Positions 63,937-64,000 of a DNA stretch of 64,000 nucleotides are shown piece after piece. The stretch is from assembly GCF_014697625.1 (NCBI RefSeq), contig NZ_JACJSG010000006.1:1-64000 (forward strand). The letters run 5' to 3'. This stretch comes from Anabaena azotica FACHB-119. GTDB lineage: Bacteria > Cyanobacteriota > Cyanobacteriia > Cyanobacteriales > Nostocaceae. Position numbers and translations under genes: made by a program. How positions within the stretch are numbered: position 1 is the stretch's first letter; every line of letters starts with the position of its first letter. The notes under the pieces are model-generated. The model saw only the letters and a list, made by a program, of their open reading frames with translations, did no database searches and was not told the origin of the DNA.

Positions 63937-64000
63937 AAGTTTGGGATTTTAATCTATCACTGAAATTAATAGGGAATGGGTAGTATTTCAACCTACGTAA

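Overview
The window looks like the chromosome of a filamentous, heterocyst-forming cyanobacterium of the Nostoc/Anabaena/Trichormus group. The signs are many GCGATCGC (HIP1) octamers, heptanucleotide short tandem repeats (STRRs), and cyanobacterial marker genes: the circadian output regulator RpaA, geranylgeranyl reductase ChlP, HPPD for plastoquinone/tocopherol, DUF4327 and DUF751 proteins, a short sucrose-phosphate synthase, and a treZ-treY-treH cluster beside an amylase as I remember it from Nostoc PCC 7120. No tRNA, rRNA, CRISPR array or prophage is visible.

Layout. 1-3650: a hairpin-rich stretch, rpsA with a clear terminator, a HAD hydrolase and two Uma2-type proteins. 3880-12205: a PhoX-like phosphatase, a PEP-CTERM protein, rpaA, chlP, cysA and a small HTH regulator. 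13000-18770: a large PstS-like/DUF4912 membrane protein and mutL, whose linker is an expanded STRR. 18770-24600: a scrapyard of remnants (TnpB tail, GST tail, IscB-type N-terminus, collapsed oxidoreductase) among an aldo-keto reductase, a class II aldolase and a sulfonate-type binding lipoprotein. 24700-31800: a KGG stress protein, a TonB receptor bracketed by two direct repeats, a GST, and rbfA with a DUF751 gene. 31958-33260: a probable type II restriction-modification pair. 33785-40700: ilvB with a zinc-ribbon tail, a GH2-galT operon, paired crcB genes and a receiver-only regulator. 41880-44028: ligA with a small overlapping ORF. 44490-53078: the glycogen/trehalose block, with a GH13 amylase divergent from treZ-treY-treH. 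53236-63936: a binding protein, Nudix hydrolase, pgk, universal stress protein, methyltransferase, SDR, HPPD, sulfatase and sucrose-phosphate synthase.

Metabolic theme. The GH13 enzyme could release maltooligosaccharides, which TreY and TreZ convert to trehalose and TreH degrades. The sps product makes the other compatible solute, sucrose. These fit osmotic or desiccation tolerance.

The most distinctive feature is the intergenic DNA. At least eight families of short non-autonomous inverted-repeat elements (MITE-like) can be separated by eye. Several copies have target duplications of 5, 7 or 8 bp and some are nested inside each other. One family ends exactly at the start codon of a methyltransferase gene. 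Another brackets the TonB receptor gene. A 35-bp element appears twice, in frame, inside one broken gene. Candidate operators (perfect palindromes) lie in the amylase/treZ intergenic region, at the TonB-receptor start and upstream of sps.
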